A DNA stretch of 64,000 bases from CAWJPW01 sp963844845 (lineage in GTDB: Bacteria > Acidobacteriota > Thermoanaerobaculia > Thermoanaerobaculales > Sulfomarinibacteraceae). Below the pieces are notes generated by a model. It did no database searches. It was not told the origin of the DNA and worked only from the letters and a program-made list of their open reading frames with translations. The stretch lies in assembly GCA_963844845.1 (NCBI GenBank), contig CAWJPW010000001.1:372001-436000 (forward strand), read 5' to 3'. The position numbers and the translations under genes were made by a program. Position 1 is the first letter of the stretch. Each line of letters begins with the position of its first letter. Below, one piece after another: positions 8,777-17,909 of the stretch.

Positions 8777-9346
8777 TTAGAAACCCACGTGCGACGGTGG
8801 CTCCTGAGGCCCGGTGGCGGTCGGGGCAGGCATGGGCTCGGGTGACAGGGTGGGCTCCGGAGACCGGGGATCCTCGTTCCACATTTCGCGCAGTATCCGC
8901 CAGTCGTTCCCCATGCGTCGCCAGACCATGAGGTACTTGCCAGTGAAGGTCGGTCCAGCCGCCGCTCCCACCGTCCACGCCCCGCTCTCCCACGCCAGGA
9001 CGCCGACCCCACGGCTGGCCGACGGCACGAGGCGGAGGACGGCGGCCTCGTCACGAAGCGCCTCCTGCCAGAACTCGAGGATGGCAGCCCGCCCGTCCAC
9101 CGCCGGGTGCCCGGGAGGCAGCAGCTGGGCGTCGGTGGTGAAGAGCGCGGTGAGGGCTCGGGCGTCGCGGCCGTTGAACGCCTCCACGTACCCGGTCCGG
9201 GCGAGCTCGAGCTCACCACCCAGATCGCGCACCGACTCCGGATGAGCACCCCAACGGCACCCGCCAGGGCCGACGACCAGGGCCGCCAGGACGATGCCCG
9301 CCACCAGCCACCACGATCGACAACGCTCTCCTTCGGGTGCGATCAT
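8777..9346 (-). CDS. NTF2-like/DUF4440-type lipoprotein
   Basis: The 189-residue protein starts with a signal segment (SWWLVAGIVLAALVVGPGGC) whose Cys fits a loose lipobox. The mature part has the NTF2-like fold signature seen in SnoaL/DUF4440 proteins: GYVEAFNGRDARALTALFTTDAQLLPPG near the start and a final strand pattern KYLMVWRRMGNDWRI. A Pro/Thr-rich tail follows. The ATG at 9346 overlaps the stop of the MOSC gene (ATGA), so it is translationally coupled and last in the moaA operon. Its role is unknown; such proteins bind small ligands or serve as enzymes. Confidence 0.8.
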   Translation of the reverse strand: MIAPEGERCRSWWLVAGIVLAALVVGPGGCRWGAHPESVRDLGGELELARTGYVEAFNGRDARALTALFTTDAQLLPPGHPAVDGRAAILEFWQEALRDEAAVLRLVPSASRGVGVLAWESGAWTVGAAAGPTFTGKYLMVWRRMGNDWRILREMWNEDPRSPEPTLSPEPMPAPTATGPQEPPSHVGF

Positions 9347-10290
9347 GCCCGCTCCCCCCGTCGGCGCCGGCCGGCTTGGGACGGCGCGGCGATTGTGCCA
9401 CCTGCTCCCTCATCCGTGCCGGGCAGGCGCTGTCCGCCTGTGCCGATCCCGGCAGCGCGCAGCCGCGCCCGGGCGGCCACCAGCTCACCGAGCAACGCCG
9501 GCAACGAGTCCTCCCCGGCCCGCTCCCGCAGCGCCACCACCACGGCTCCGGCACAGACACCTGCGGCCTCGTAGTCGAGCCCGCCCCGCGCCGCTGCGGC
9601 GGCGAGATCGGGGACCGGCGGCAGCTCGGCAGCCACAGCCCCTGCCCTCGCGCCCGAGATCACCACCACGTCGAGGCCGCGGCCGCAGAGCTCGGCCAGC
9701 TGCACAGGAAGCTCGACGTCGCCGCCGGGCAGCGGGCCTCGCCACGCCACTCGCGCGCCGGCCACACCCTCGAGCAGCACCGCGGCCGCCGCAGCCACCC
9801 GCCCGTCACCCACCACCGCCGCCTGGAGCTGCGCCGCCGGGACGAGGGACAGCACCCGCAGCGGTTCGCCAGGCGCGATCCGGCCACCGCGCTCCACGCT
9901 GGCGAACAGCCCGTGGCGGGGCATGATGCAGTCTCCGCTCTGGAAGTAGATGGTGCACGGCTTGTGGCAGACCTTGCCAAGCTGGGAGATCTCGAGCACC
10001 GCCTCCGAGCCCACTCGGAGCCGCGTACCGATCCCCAGCTCACGGGTGTCCAGGCCGCTGACCACCAGGTTCTCGCCGAAAGCCCCGTCCCGAAGGCGCA
10101 AGCCCTTGGCTCGCATGGCATCGATGTCGCCGAGATCCAGCAGGCTGAGCTGGCGATGGCCGGGCCCGGCGTGGGCGTCACCGTCGATGCCGTGCCCCGC
10201 CCGCAGCTCGGCACCCGCCACCGAGCGCTTGGGAACGCCCCGGCGGGCAGAGGTGCAGACGCTGACCACGGTTCCTTGCGGCATCCTCAT
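9343..10290 (-). CDS. MOSC domain protein with extra C-terminal region
   Basis: The N-terminal half (about residues 1-150 of 315) is a MOSC domain, the sulfur-carrier domain of molybdenum cofactor sulfurases. It contains GIDGDAHAG, the HRQLSLLD segment, GAFGENLVVSGLD and the conserved cysteine region ISQLGKVCHKPC. The C-terminal half is less clear. It includes LDVVVISGARAGAVAAELPPVPD, which may be a degenerate MogA/MoaB-like molybdopterin-binding domain, since MOSC-MogA fusions are known, but the usual TTGGTG motif is not intact. The start codon overlaps the moaA stop (ATGA), placing the gene in a molybdenum cofactor operon. Confidence 0.8.
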   Translation of the reverse strand: MRMPQGTVVSVCTSARRGVPKRSVAGAELRAGHGIDGDAHAGPGHRQLSLLDLGDIDAMRAKGLRLRDGAFGENLVVSGLDTRELGIGTRLRVGSEAVLEISQLGKVCHKPCTIYFQSGDCIMPRHGLFASVERGGRIAPGEPLRVLSLVPAAQLQAAVVGDGRVAAAAAVLLEGVAGARVAWRGPLPGGDVELPVQLAELCGRGLDVVVISGARAGAVAAELPPVPDLAAAAARGGLDYEAAGVCAGAVVVALRERAGEDSLPALLGELVAARARLRAAGIGTGGQRLPGTDEGAGGTIAAPSQAGRRRRGERA

Positions 10291-11252
10291 CCCCCGAGGC
10301 TCACCATCGGGAGTCGAGTGGCCATCAGATCCGGCGCCTGCTTGCCGGCGATGAAGGAACGCAGCCGCGCGCCCATGGCGGCAGCTTCCCCATCGAGGAC
10401 CGGCCGCAGGTCGAGCACCGTCGGATCCATCAGGCAGCGTCGTAGGCGTCCGCGTGGGTCGAGTCGCAAACGGCTGCAGGCGTCGCAGAACGGATCGCTT
10501 GCCGGTGTAATCCAACCCACCGCCAGGAGACGACCGCGCCACAGGACTCGGGCCACCCGGGCCGGCGCGGTGCCCACCGCCACCGGTGGCGACAGCACCT
10601 CCAGCCCCGGGAACCCACCCATCACCTCCGCCGCCGTGATCAGCTCGGCCTCCGCCCACGCCCCCTCCGTACCGGTACGCATCAGCTCCAAGAAGCGCAC
10701 CTCGACTCCGTGAGCGAGTGCGAAGTCCAACAGCGCCGGGAGGTCCCGCTTCCAGCTGGAGCGGCGTAGCACCGAGTTGAGCTTCACCGGTCCCAGGCCC
10801 GCCGCGCGTGCAGCGCGAATCCCGGCCAGCACCGCGCGCACGTCGCCGCCGCGGGTGAGCCGGCGGTAGTCGCCGGAGTCGAGCGTGTCGAGCGAGACAT
10901 TGACGCGCGCGAGTCCCGCTGCCGCCAACTCGCGGACGACGTGGGCCAGGCGGGCGCCGTTGGTGGTCATGGTGATCTCTGGAGCACGGGAAACCACCGC
11001 GAGGCGACGCACGAAGCCGGCGAGACCAGGCCGCAGCGTGGGCTCGCCGCCGGTTAGCCTGATCTTCTGAAGCGGCACCTGCCGCGCCAGCCACGCCACG
11101 ATGTCTGCCAGGCACTCGAGGGGCAGCAGCGGGCCCTCGCTCCGCGGCGACGGGCCCTCCGCCGGCGCGCAGTAGGCACAGCGGAGGTTGCAGCGATCGG
11201 TCACCGCAGCCCGCAGGGTGTAGCGTCGGCCCGGCGCCGGTGGCCCGCTCAC
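10287..11252 (-). CDS. moaA: GTP 3',8-cyclase MoaA
   Basis: MoaA is the radical SAM enzyme that starts molybdenum cofactor synthesis by rearranging GTP to 3',8-cyclo-7,8-dihydro-GTP. The 321-residue product has the SAM cluster motif CNLRCAYC near residue 22, the GGEP motif (IRLTGGEPTLR), a second cluster motif CDAC...C in the C-terminal region, and ends in Gly-Gly as family members do. I chose the GTG at 11252, which gives VSGPPAPGRRYTLR just before the conserved TDRCN; a weak GGGGAG lies upstream. It is the first gene of an operon with the MOSC and NTF2-like genes. moaC, moaD and moaE are not in this window. Confidence 0.93.
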   Translation of the reverse strand: MSGPPAPGRRYTLRAAVTDRCNLRCAYCAPAEGPSPRSEGPLLPLECLADIVAWLARQVPLQKIRLTGGEPTLRPGLAGFVRRLAVVSRAPEITMTTNGARLAHVVRELAAAGLARVNVSLDTLDSGDYRRLTRGGDVRAVLAGIRAARAAGLGPVKLNSVLRRSSWKRDLPALLDFALAHGVEVRFLELMRTGTEGAWAEAELITAAEVMGGFPGLEVLSPPVAVGTAPARVARVLWRGRLLAVGWITPASDPFCDACSRLRLDPRGRLRRCLMDPTVLDLRPVLDGEAAAMGARLRSFIAGKQAPDLMATRLPMVSLGG

Positions 11253-11457
11253 CGACGCCCCCCCGCCACTCCCCGAGGGTGGCGTACGAGCCCACCGTCG
11301 AGGACGAGTCCCCCACCGCCGCTCGCGTCGACGCACATCAGCCCACGGGCTCCATCGCCTCTCAGGATACCGCGTCTGCCCACCCCGCCGTGCCGGCGGC
11401 CGACCCTCCGCCCACGCCCGTCTTGCGCCTCCGACAGGCGCCGCGTCATCATGGACC

Positions 11458-13023
11458 ATGTCGCAGCGGATACCCGAGGGGAAAATCCCGTGGTCGCTGA
11501 TCGCCCCCCACGTGAGCGGGACGCTGCCGCCCGAGGTGGAGCTGGGGCCGCGGCAGGGCGAGGACGCCGCCCTGATCCGTCTCGGCGGCGAGCTCTGGGC
11601 GGTGGCATCGGATCCGGTGACGTTCGCTGCCTCCGACCCCGGCCGGCTGGCGGTCTTGGTGAACGCCAACGACGTGGCGGTGCGGGGTGCCGAGCCGCGC
11701 TTCTTCTTGGCCGCAGTGCTCATGGCACCGGGCGAGGCCGACGGGCCCGGGGTACGACGCGTCCTCGAGCAGATCTCGACCACGTGCGCCGCCCTAGGCG
11801 TCACCCTCATCGGCGGCCACACCGAGGTGTCGCCGGGGCTCGCACACACCGTGGTCGTGGGCACCATGTTCGGCCCCGTCACCGGCCGTCCGCTCACAAC
11901 CGGCGGTCTGGGCCCGGGCGACCGGGTGGGGCTCACCCGCTCGGCCGGGCTCGAGGGCACCGCCATCCTGCTGAGCGAGCGCGGTGACAGCCTGCGCGCC
12001 GAGTGCGGGGCCGCCGCCTTCAGACCCCTCGCCGAGGTGGTGCCCGACGGCTGGATCTCGGTGGTAGAGGCGGCCCGCCTCGCCGCCGCCAACGCCAATG
12101 TCACGGCCTTGCACGACGTCACCGAGGGCGGCGTCGGCGAGGCGTTGTACGAGCTCGGAACCGCCTCGGGGCTGCACATCGAGGTTGCCCGCGGCGACAT
12201 CCCGCTGCTCCCGGAGACCCGCCGCCTCGGCGAGGCCCTCTCCCTCGACCCACTCGGTCTGATCGGCTCCGGCGCCCTCCTCGTCGGCTGTGCCGAGGAC
12301 GGTGCCACCACGCTGGAGCGATCGTACGCCGACGCGGGCATCCCATTTTCCTGGATCGGACGCGCCCGCGCATCCCGCACGGGTGACGAGCCCACCGTGC
12401 CCCGCTTCGAGCGTGACGAGCTGCTCAAGGTCTCGGCAATGGCCGGAATCGACGCGGTCCTCTTTGACATGGACGGCACTCTCGTCGACTCCGAGTACGA
12501 CTGGCACGCCATTCGCGAGCGGCTGGCGGTGTCGGGACCGTCCATCATCGACCACCTCAACGGTCTCTCAGTGCCCGAGCGCGACCACCGTTGGGAGGAG
12601 CTGCGCGAGATCGAGCGGACGGCCTCCGCCAGGGCCGGTCTCCTGCCGGGCGCCCGCGACCTCCTCCGCCAGCTCGCCGACCACGGTCTCGTCAGCGCTC
12701 TCGTCACCAACAACACCGCCGACAACACCCGCGCCCTGCTCGAGCGCTTCGGGCTCGAGTTTCCGGTGGTGCTGACCCGCGATGACGGTCACTGGAAGCC
12801 CTCGGGCGAGCCGCTCAAGGAGGCCGCCCGCCGCCTCGGCGTCGACCCCGGCCGTTGCCTCGCGGTGGGCGACTCCTCACTCGACATGGAGGCCGCCCAC
12901 GCCGCCGGCTGCGGTCGCGTCGCCCTGGTCCACGGCCGCCTGCCTGACCTCGACCGCGAAGTGGACCTCGCCTTCCCGGACCTTCCCGCCTTCTCCCGCT
13001 ACCTGCGGATCGTCAGCAGCTGA
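11458..13023 (+). CDS. AIR synthase-related (HypE/SelD-like) domain fused to HAD hydrolase
   Basis: The 521-residue protein joins two enzymes. Residues 1 to about 320 form a PurM/HypE-type ATP-binding domain: GEDAALI, NDVAVRGAEP, GGHTEVSPG and LHDVTEGGVGEAL are all visible. Residues about 328-521 form a HAD phosphatase with DMDGTLVDS (Asp337 and Asp339), LVTNNTADN, a lysine in HWKPSGEP and VGDSSLDMEAA. The reading frame is continuous, although an internal ATG lies near 12439. No HypE C-terminal cyanylation tail is seen, so it is unlikely to be HypE proper. The HAD part looks like a phosphoglycolate or beta-phosphoglucomutase-type enzyme. The combined substrate is unknown. Confidence 0.85.
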   Translation: MSQRIPEGKIPWSLIAPHVSGTLPPEVELGPRQGEDAALIRLGGELWAVASDPVTFAASDPGRLAVLVNANDVAVRGAEPRFFLAAVLMAPGEADGPGVRRVLEQISTTCAALGVTLIGGHTEVSPGLAHTVVVGTMFGPVTGRPLTTGGLGPGDRVGLTRSAGLEGTAILLSERGDSLRAECGAAAFRPLAEVVPDGWISVVEAARLAAANANVTALHDVTEGGVGEALYELGTASGLHIEVARGDIPLLPETRRLGEALSLDPLGLIGSGALLVGCAEDGATTLERSYADAGIPFSWIGRARASRTGDEPTVPRFERDELLKVSAMAGIDAVLFDMDGTLVDSEYDWHAIRERLAVSGPSIIDHLNGLSVPERDHRWEELREIERTASARAGLLPGARDLLRQLADHGLVSALVTNNTADNTRALLERFGLEFPVVLTRDDGHWKPSGEPLKEAARRLGVDPGRCLAVGDSSLDMEAAHAAGCGRVALVHGRLPDLDREVDLAFPDLPAFSRYLRIVSS

Positions 13024-13064
13024 GCCCTGCGAGCGACCCGGTCTCCGCTTCGGCGCGGATCTGC

Positions 13065-13070
13065 TATGCT
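13065..13070 (+). promoter_or_regulatory. Putative -10 box upstream of the FHA-GAF-PP2C gene
   Basis: TATGCT lies 20 nt before the ATG at 13091, leaving a short leader that contains AGAGG as ribosome site. No convincing -35 is present. Confidence 0.35.
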
Positions 13071-13090
13071 GGCTGTAGAGGCTCTGGACA

Positions 13091-14737
13091 ATGATCGAGC
13101 TTGTGGTGCGCCCGGCGGGCGGACCGGAGCAGCAACTCAGCTTCGACCGTGAATCGCTGCTGGTGGGCCGTTCCCGTGTTGCTGACCTGCACGTTCCCGA
13201 CGCCGCCATGTCGAGGAGCCATGCGCGCCTCTACCGGGAGGGGAAAGCCTGGTTCGTGGAGGACCTGGGCTCACGCAACGGCACTTTGCTCAACGGCACG
13301 CCCGTCCGCGATCCCCTACCCCTCGCCCACGGCGACCTGGTTGTCATGGGTGGAAGCTCCCTCACGGTCCAGGAGCTGGACGAAGCCAACGCCGAGCCAG
13401 ATTCGAGCTCGCAGCACGCCGTCTACACCCCGGCCGAGCAGCTGGTGGAGCAGGGCTCCGACCTCGCTGGACCAGCGACTCCCGAGCACGACCTGCGGCG
13501 GGCCCTGGCGCGCTTGCAGATCCTCAACGAAATCCATCGGGCCCTGGGACGCTCCGTGCGACTGGACGAGCTCCTCGGGCTCATCCTCGACCGCGTCTTC
13601 GACCACCTCGAGCCCGAGGAGGCTGCCATCTTTCTCTCCCGTGAGGGCGACACGGGCTACGACCGCGTCGCCGGCCGCTCGACCCGTGGCTCGGAGGTGC
13701 CGGCGTTGGTCTCGAAGCACCTTCTCGACGAGGTCGCCGGCAAGGGGATGGCAGCTCTGGTACTCGACGCCAGCACCGATGTGCGCTTCAAGGACGCCGC
13801 CAGCCTCCTCGCGGCCGGAGTCCGCAGCCTGGTGGCCGCTCCCCTGCTGAGCCCGGAAGGCTCCCTGGGGATGATCGCCGTGGAGTCCATGGCTCGGGAG
13901 CGCCAGTTCACCGAGGACGACATGGAGCTACTGGCCTCGCTGGCCTCGGTGGCGGCCCTTCGCATCCGCAACCTCCGCCTCGCCGCCGCCGCCATCGAGC
14001 GGGCCCGATTGGAACGCGAGGTTACGCTGGCAAGACAGATCCAGGTGGCCCTGCTTCCCGCCGCACTACCGTCCCTCCAGCGCCTCGAGATGGTGGGGCG
14101 CAATGTCCCGTCCCGGGTGGTATCGGGCGACTTCTACAAGGCCGTGACCCGCGCCGAAGGCGCCGAGGTTGTGCTCCTCGTAGCCGATGTCTCGGGGAAG
14201 GGGATCGCCGCCGCCCTCCTGACTGCCTCGTTGGAGGCCCTGACGGTGGTCCCGGTGGCGACGGGCGCACCCCCCGATCGAATCTGCGACACCGTCTCCG
14301 AGCTGCTATGGGAGCGCACCCGCCCTGAGAAGTTCGCCACTGCTTTCGTGGCCGTCCTCGACAACGCGGGCGGCGAGCTGCGCTACTGCAACGCCGGGCA
14401 TGCCCCGGCGCTGGTGGTGCGCTGCGACTCGAGCTGTGAATGGCTGGCCTCCACCGGTATGCCCCTGGGTATTTTCCCCGGTGCTTCCTACGCGCTCGCA
14501 AGCACCGTACTCGCTCCCGGGGATCTGCTGGTGATCTACACCGACGGCATCAGCGAGGCCGAGAACGAGGAGGAAGAGGAGTACGGCACCGAACGGCTCG
14601 CCACGGCGTGCGTCGCGGCGTGCCGGGAGCCGCTCGCCGCCCTTGCCATGCGCATCGAGCAGCACATCGAGAGCTTCGCGGGCGGGCGGCCGTTTCTCGA
14701 CGACCGCACCTTGCTGCTCGTGCGCCGCACGGGGTGA
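13091..14737 (+). CDS. FHA-GAF-PP2C (RsbU/SpoIIE-type) Ser/Thr phosphatase
   Basis: The 548-residue protein has three domains. An FHA domain occupies about residues 1-95 with LVGRS, MSRSHARL and GSRNGTLLNG, and should bind phosphothreonine. A GAF domain covers about 140-300. A PP2C domain of the SpoIIE/RsbU type covers about 320-545, with SGDFYKA, VADVSGKG, NAGHAPALV and YTDGISEAEN giving the metal-binding aspartates. It probably dephosphorylates an anti-sigma antagonist or another signalling protein in the cytosol. The Ser/Thr kinase gene follows after 43 nt, so FHA binding to kinase-generated phosphothreonine is a reasonable inference. Confidence 0.92.
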   Translation: MIELVVRPAGGPEQQLSFDRESLLVGRSRVADLHVPDAAMSRSHARLYREGKAWFVEDLGSRNGTLLNGTPVRDPLPLAHGDLVVMGGSSLTVQELDEANAEPDSSSQHAVYTPAEQLVEQGSDLAGPATPEHDLRRALARLQILNEIHRALGRSVRLDELLGLILDRVFDHLEPEEAAIFLSREGDTGYDRVAGRSTRGSEVPALVSKHLLDEVAGKGMAALVLDASTDVRFKDAASLLAAGVRSLVAAPLLSPEGSLGMIAVESMARERQFTEDDMELLASLASVAALRIRNLRLAAAAIERARLEREVTLARQIQVALLPAALPSLQRLEMVGRNVPSRVVSGDFYKAVTRAEGAEVVLLVADVSGKGIAAALLTASLEALTVVPVATGAPPDRICDTVSELLWERTRPEKFATAFVAVLDNAGGELRYCNAGHAPALVVRCDSSCEWLASTGMPLGIFPGASYALASTVLAPGDLLVIYTDGISEAENEEEEEYGTERLATACVAACREPLAALAMRIEQHIESFAGGRPFLDDRTLLLVRRTG

Positions 14738-14780
14738 GGAGGGGGGATCCGGGGCCTGCGCGCCCGGAACGGAGACCGGA

Positions 14781-17420
14781 GTGGACGTACAGAGGGGAGA
14801 CCGCTTCGGACCCTACGAGGTCCTCGAGCGCATCGGCGCCGGGGGCATGGGCGAGGTGTGGCAGGCGATCGACACGCGGCTCGACCGCAGGGTCGCGCTC
14901 AAGCTTCTCCCTTCCGGGGTTGCACGCGACCCCGAACGGCTGCACCGCTTCGCTCAGGAGGCTAAGGCAACAGCCGCAATCGACCATCCCAACATCCTCG
15001 CGGTGCACGACATCGGCACGACCGACGCGGGTCCGTTCATCGTCACCGAGCTGCTCGAGGGCCGTTCCCTCGCCGAGCGCATCGCCGACGGCCTCACCCC
15101 GGCCAAGGCCGTGGAGTACGGCATCCAGGTGGCCCGCGGCCTCGCCGCCGCCCACGACCGCGGCGTGATCCACCGGGACCTGAAGCCGGCGAACCTCTTC
15201 GTCACCGGCGACGGCGTCGTCAAGATCCTCGACTTCGGGCTCGCCAAGCTGGCACAGTCCGACGCGGGCGACTCGGTCACCAGCCGGGTCACCTCCTCCG
15301 GAGTCACCTCCCCCGGCGCGATGCTCGGCACGGTCGGCTACATGGCGCCGGAGCAGGTGGCCGGCGACCCTGCCGACCACCGCGCCGACATCTTCGCCTT
15401 CGGCTGCGTGCTCTACGAGATGCTCTCGCGTCGGCGCGCGTTCCATGCCGACACCTCGCTGGCGACGCTCATGTCGATCCTCGAGGACGACCCCCCTCCG
15501 CTCTCGTCCAGCGACCCGCGCATCACTCCCGCCCTCGAACGCGTCGTTGTACGCTGCCTGGAGAAGCATCCGGAGGATCGTTACCAGTCCGCCCACGACG
15601 TGGCACTGGCGCTGGAGGCGGCGGCCGCCGGGTCCGGCGCAACGTCTTCCGCGCGCCCCGGACGCGGCCGACGCGCCGGCATCGTGCGCTGGCTCCTACC
15701 TCTCGCCGCCACCCTGGCCGTCGCCGGCATCGTCGTGCTGACTCCGGCGCCGGTGCGATACAGGGCGCTGGCAGCGCTTGGCCTCGCATCGACCCCGACC
15801 GAGGCCCGGGTCGTCGTGCTGCCGTTCACCACCGACGGCGGCGGCGAGGAGAAACGGCTCAGCGACGGCCTCACCGAGTACCTCGTGGCCCGCCTCGGTC
15901 AGCTCGAGCGCCTGCGGAGCCGTCTCTGGGTGACCCCCATGAGCGAGGTCCTCGCGGAGGGCGTCACCAGCGCCGAGGGCGCCCGCCATGCCCTCGGCGC
16001 GACCCTGGTGGTGAGTGGCAGCCTGCGGCATCTCGACGGGGTCCAGGTCTTGACCCTGAGCCTCGTCGACACCGCCCATCGCCGCCAGCTGCGGGCGATC
16101 ACCGACCGGCCGGCCCCTCCCCCGGACGTGCTGCCCGAGCGGGTTGTGGACGAGGTCGTCGGCATGCTCGACATCGAGCTCACGGGGGCCGCCCGGGCCG
16201 CCTTCGATGCCGGAGGCACCGCGGTAGCGGAGGCCGCGCGGCTGTACACCGAAGGCCTCGCGTACACTCCCTACCTCCAGGCGAGGAACGCACTGCAGCG
16301 CCACGACCAGCAGCAGAGCCTGGAGCGCTCCACCGAGCTCTTCACCCTCGCTCTGGATCGCGACCCGGACTTCGGGCTCGCCCATGCGGGCCTGGGCGAG
16401 GCGTACTGGCGGCTCTACCAGCTGACCAAGCGCCGCGACCTGGTCGCGATGGCGGAACGGGAGTGCCAGCGGGCCCTCGTCATCGACGACAACCACGCTC
16501 CGGCCTGGGTGACCCTCGGGCTCATCGACACCGGCACCGGCCGGGAGAACGAAGCACTGACGGCCTTCCGGCGCGCTGTCGCGCTGGACCCGCACAACGC
16601 CGACGCCCGGCGCGGTCTCGGCTCGGCGCTCGATCGTCTCGGGCACTCCGTGGAGGCCGAGGAGGCCTACCGCCGTGCGATCGCGCTCGCCCCCTCCGAC
16701 TGGCGCTTCCGCAGCCAGCTCGCCGTGTTCTTGGTGGGCAAGAACCGCTACGAGGAGGCCGAAAGCGAGCTCCGTCACGCCCTCATGCTGGCCCCAAAGA
16801 ATGCCCGGCTGTGGTCGCACCTGGGCGCAGCCCTCTACTTCGCGGGCGACAAAGACAAGGCCGCAGCCGCGTTCGAACGATCGATCGAGCTCCATCCCAG
16901 CTGGCAGGCCATGTCCAACTTGGCGGTCCTGCAGTTCTCGCGAAAGGCCTACAGCGCCGCCGCTCGCACCTTTGAGCAGGCACTCCCACTGGGCGAGCGC
17001 GACTACCGGCTGTGGCGCAACCTCGGGGCCGCCTACTACTGGGCCCCGGGAGAGCGCTCGAAGGCGGCCGCCGCCTACCGCCGCGCCCTCGAACTGGGGG
17101 AGGCGGAGCGCGAGCTCGACCCCGACAACGGCGAGCTACTGGCCGAGCTGGCCGACTGCCACGCCATGCTGGGGGAGGCCGGGGCGGCCCGGGCCCTCGC
17201 CGCCCGAGCGCGGAAGCTGGCCCCGTCCGACGCCGCCGTGACCGTCACCGTCGCCGGCGTCTACGAGCAGCTGGGCGAGCGTGAGACCGCCGTCGAGCTG
17301 CTCGCCGCTGCGCTGCGCGAGGGCTACTCGCGCGAGGACCTCGACGCCAACCCGACCTTCGCCGGGCTGCGCGCCGACCCGCGCCTGCAACCGACCCGAG
17401 CCGAGTCGGGCTCCGGGTGA
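14781..17420 (+). CDS. Transmembrane Ser/Thr protein kinase with TPR repeats
   Basis: The 879-residue protein begins with a Hanks-type kinase domain (about residues 10-280): glycine loop GAGGMGEVW, VALK lysine, catalytic loop HRDLKPANLF near 131, DFGLAK near 151 and the APE motif (MAPEQ). A basic stretch and one transmembrane helix (WLLPLAATLAVAGIVVL, about 303-320) follow. The extracytoplasmic part starts with a domain resembling those before TPRs in acidobacterial kinases (RVVVLPFTTDGGGEEKRLSDGLTEYL), then several TPRs from about 500 to 860. I chose the GTG at 14781, which has GGAGA 6 nt upstream and begins shortly before the kinase fold. It is probably cotranscribed with the FHA-phosphatase gene. 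Confidence 0.92.
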   Translation: MDVQRGDRFGPYEVLERIGAGGMGEVWQAIDTRLDRRVALKLLPSGVARDPERLHRFAQEAKATAAIDHPNILAVHDIGTTDAGPFIVTELLEGRSLAERIADGLTPAKAVEYGIQVARGLAAAHDRGVIHRDLKPANLFVTGDGVVKILDFGLAKLAQSDAGDSVTSRVTSSGVTSPGAMLGTVGYMAPEQVAGDPADHRADIFAFGCVLYEMLSRRRAFHADTSLATLMSILEDDPPPLSSSDPRITPALERVVVRCLEKHPEDRYQSAHDVALALEAAAAGSGATSSARPGRGRRAGIVRWLLPLAATLAVAGIVVLTPAPVRYRALAALGLASTPTEARVVVLPFTTDGGGEEKRLSDGLTEYLVARLGQLERLRSRLWVTPMSEVLAEGVTSAEGARHALGATLVVSGSLRHLDGVQVLTLSLVDTAHRRQLRAITDRPAPPPDVLPERVVDEVVGMLDIELTGAARAAFDAGGTAVAEAARLYTEGLAYTPYLQARNALQRHDQQQSLERSTELFTLALDRDPDFGLAHAGLGEAYWRLYQLTKRRDLVAMAERECQRALVIDDNHAPAWVTLGLIDTGTGRENEALTAFRRAVALDPHNADARRGLGSALDRLGHSVEAEEAYRRAIALAPSDWRFRSQLAVFLVGKNRYEEAESELRHALMLAPKNARLWSHLGAALYFAGDKDKAAAAFERSIELHPSWQAMSNLAVLQFSRKAYSAAARTFEQALPLGERDYRLWRNLGAAYYWAPGERSKAAAAYRRALELGEAERELDPDNGELLAELADCHAMLGEAGAARALAARARKLAPSDAAVTVTVAGVYEQLGERETAVELLAAALREGYSREDLDANPTFAGLRADPRLQPTRAESGSG

Positions 17421-17437
17421 GCCGAAGGGAGGATCCG

Positions 17438-17794
17438 ATGACCGAGACGAGGTTCCGCAAACCACCGGAGGAGATCTTCATCTACGCCTGTTGCCTCGGG
17501 GAGCACCACCCCGAGGCTGACCGGTTCCTCGTGCACCCGGGACGGTTCCACTGGGACCGGAAGACCGTCACCAACGTGACCATCGTGAACACCACCGACT
17601 TCGTCGTCGAGCTGTGGTTCCCGGACTTCCAGCCCGACGGGATAACGCTTGAGCCTCACGGCAAAGCGGCGCTCCCCGCCAGCGCCACCTCCAACCTGCG
17701 GAGCGGCACCGAGCTGGAGTTTCAGGCGTATGTCCCGCATCGCCGCCGCTTCGCGCAGGGCAACTCGGCCCCCAAGATGATTCTCGATCCCTAG
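17438..17794 (+). CDS. Hypothetical protein, beta-rich
   Basis: This 118-residue protein is not recognised. It has no signal peptide. The sequence alternates in a way that suggests a beta-sandwich (TVTNVTIVNTTDFVVELWFPDF, then GITLEPHGKAALPA and TELEFQAYVPHRRR), faintly recalling cupredoxin-like folds, but the metal ligands are not evident. GGGAGGA lies a few nucleotides before the ATG, and the gene starts 17 nt after the kinase stop. It is probably cotranscribed with the kinase and may be part of the same signalling unit. Confidence 0.65.
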   Translation: MTETRFRKPPEEIFIYACCLGEHHPEADRFLVHPGRFHWDRKTVTNVTIVNTTDFVVELWFPDFQPDGITLEPHGKAALPASATSNLRSGTELEFQAYVPHRRRFAQGNSAPKMILDP

Positions 17795-17909
17795 CGCGTC
17801 CCTGTTGACGGCGACGGGATCGCGACCGATATTCACGCCAGGGTGATTGGAATGGCCCGTCGCGACCGGAATGGACCGGTGGCGGCGGGCCGATCACTTT
17901 TCCCCCACC

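Noticed and set aside
11253..12728. Upstream extension of the moaA frame on the minus strand
   Set aside because: This stretch is antisense to the AIR-synthase/HAD gene. The MoaA core begins right after the GTG at 11252.
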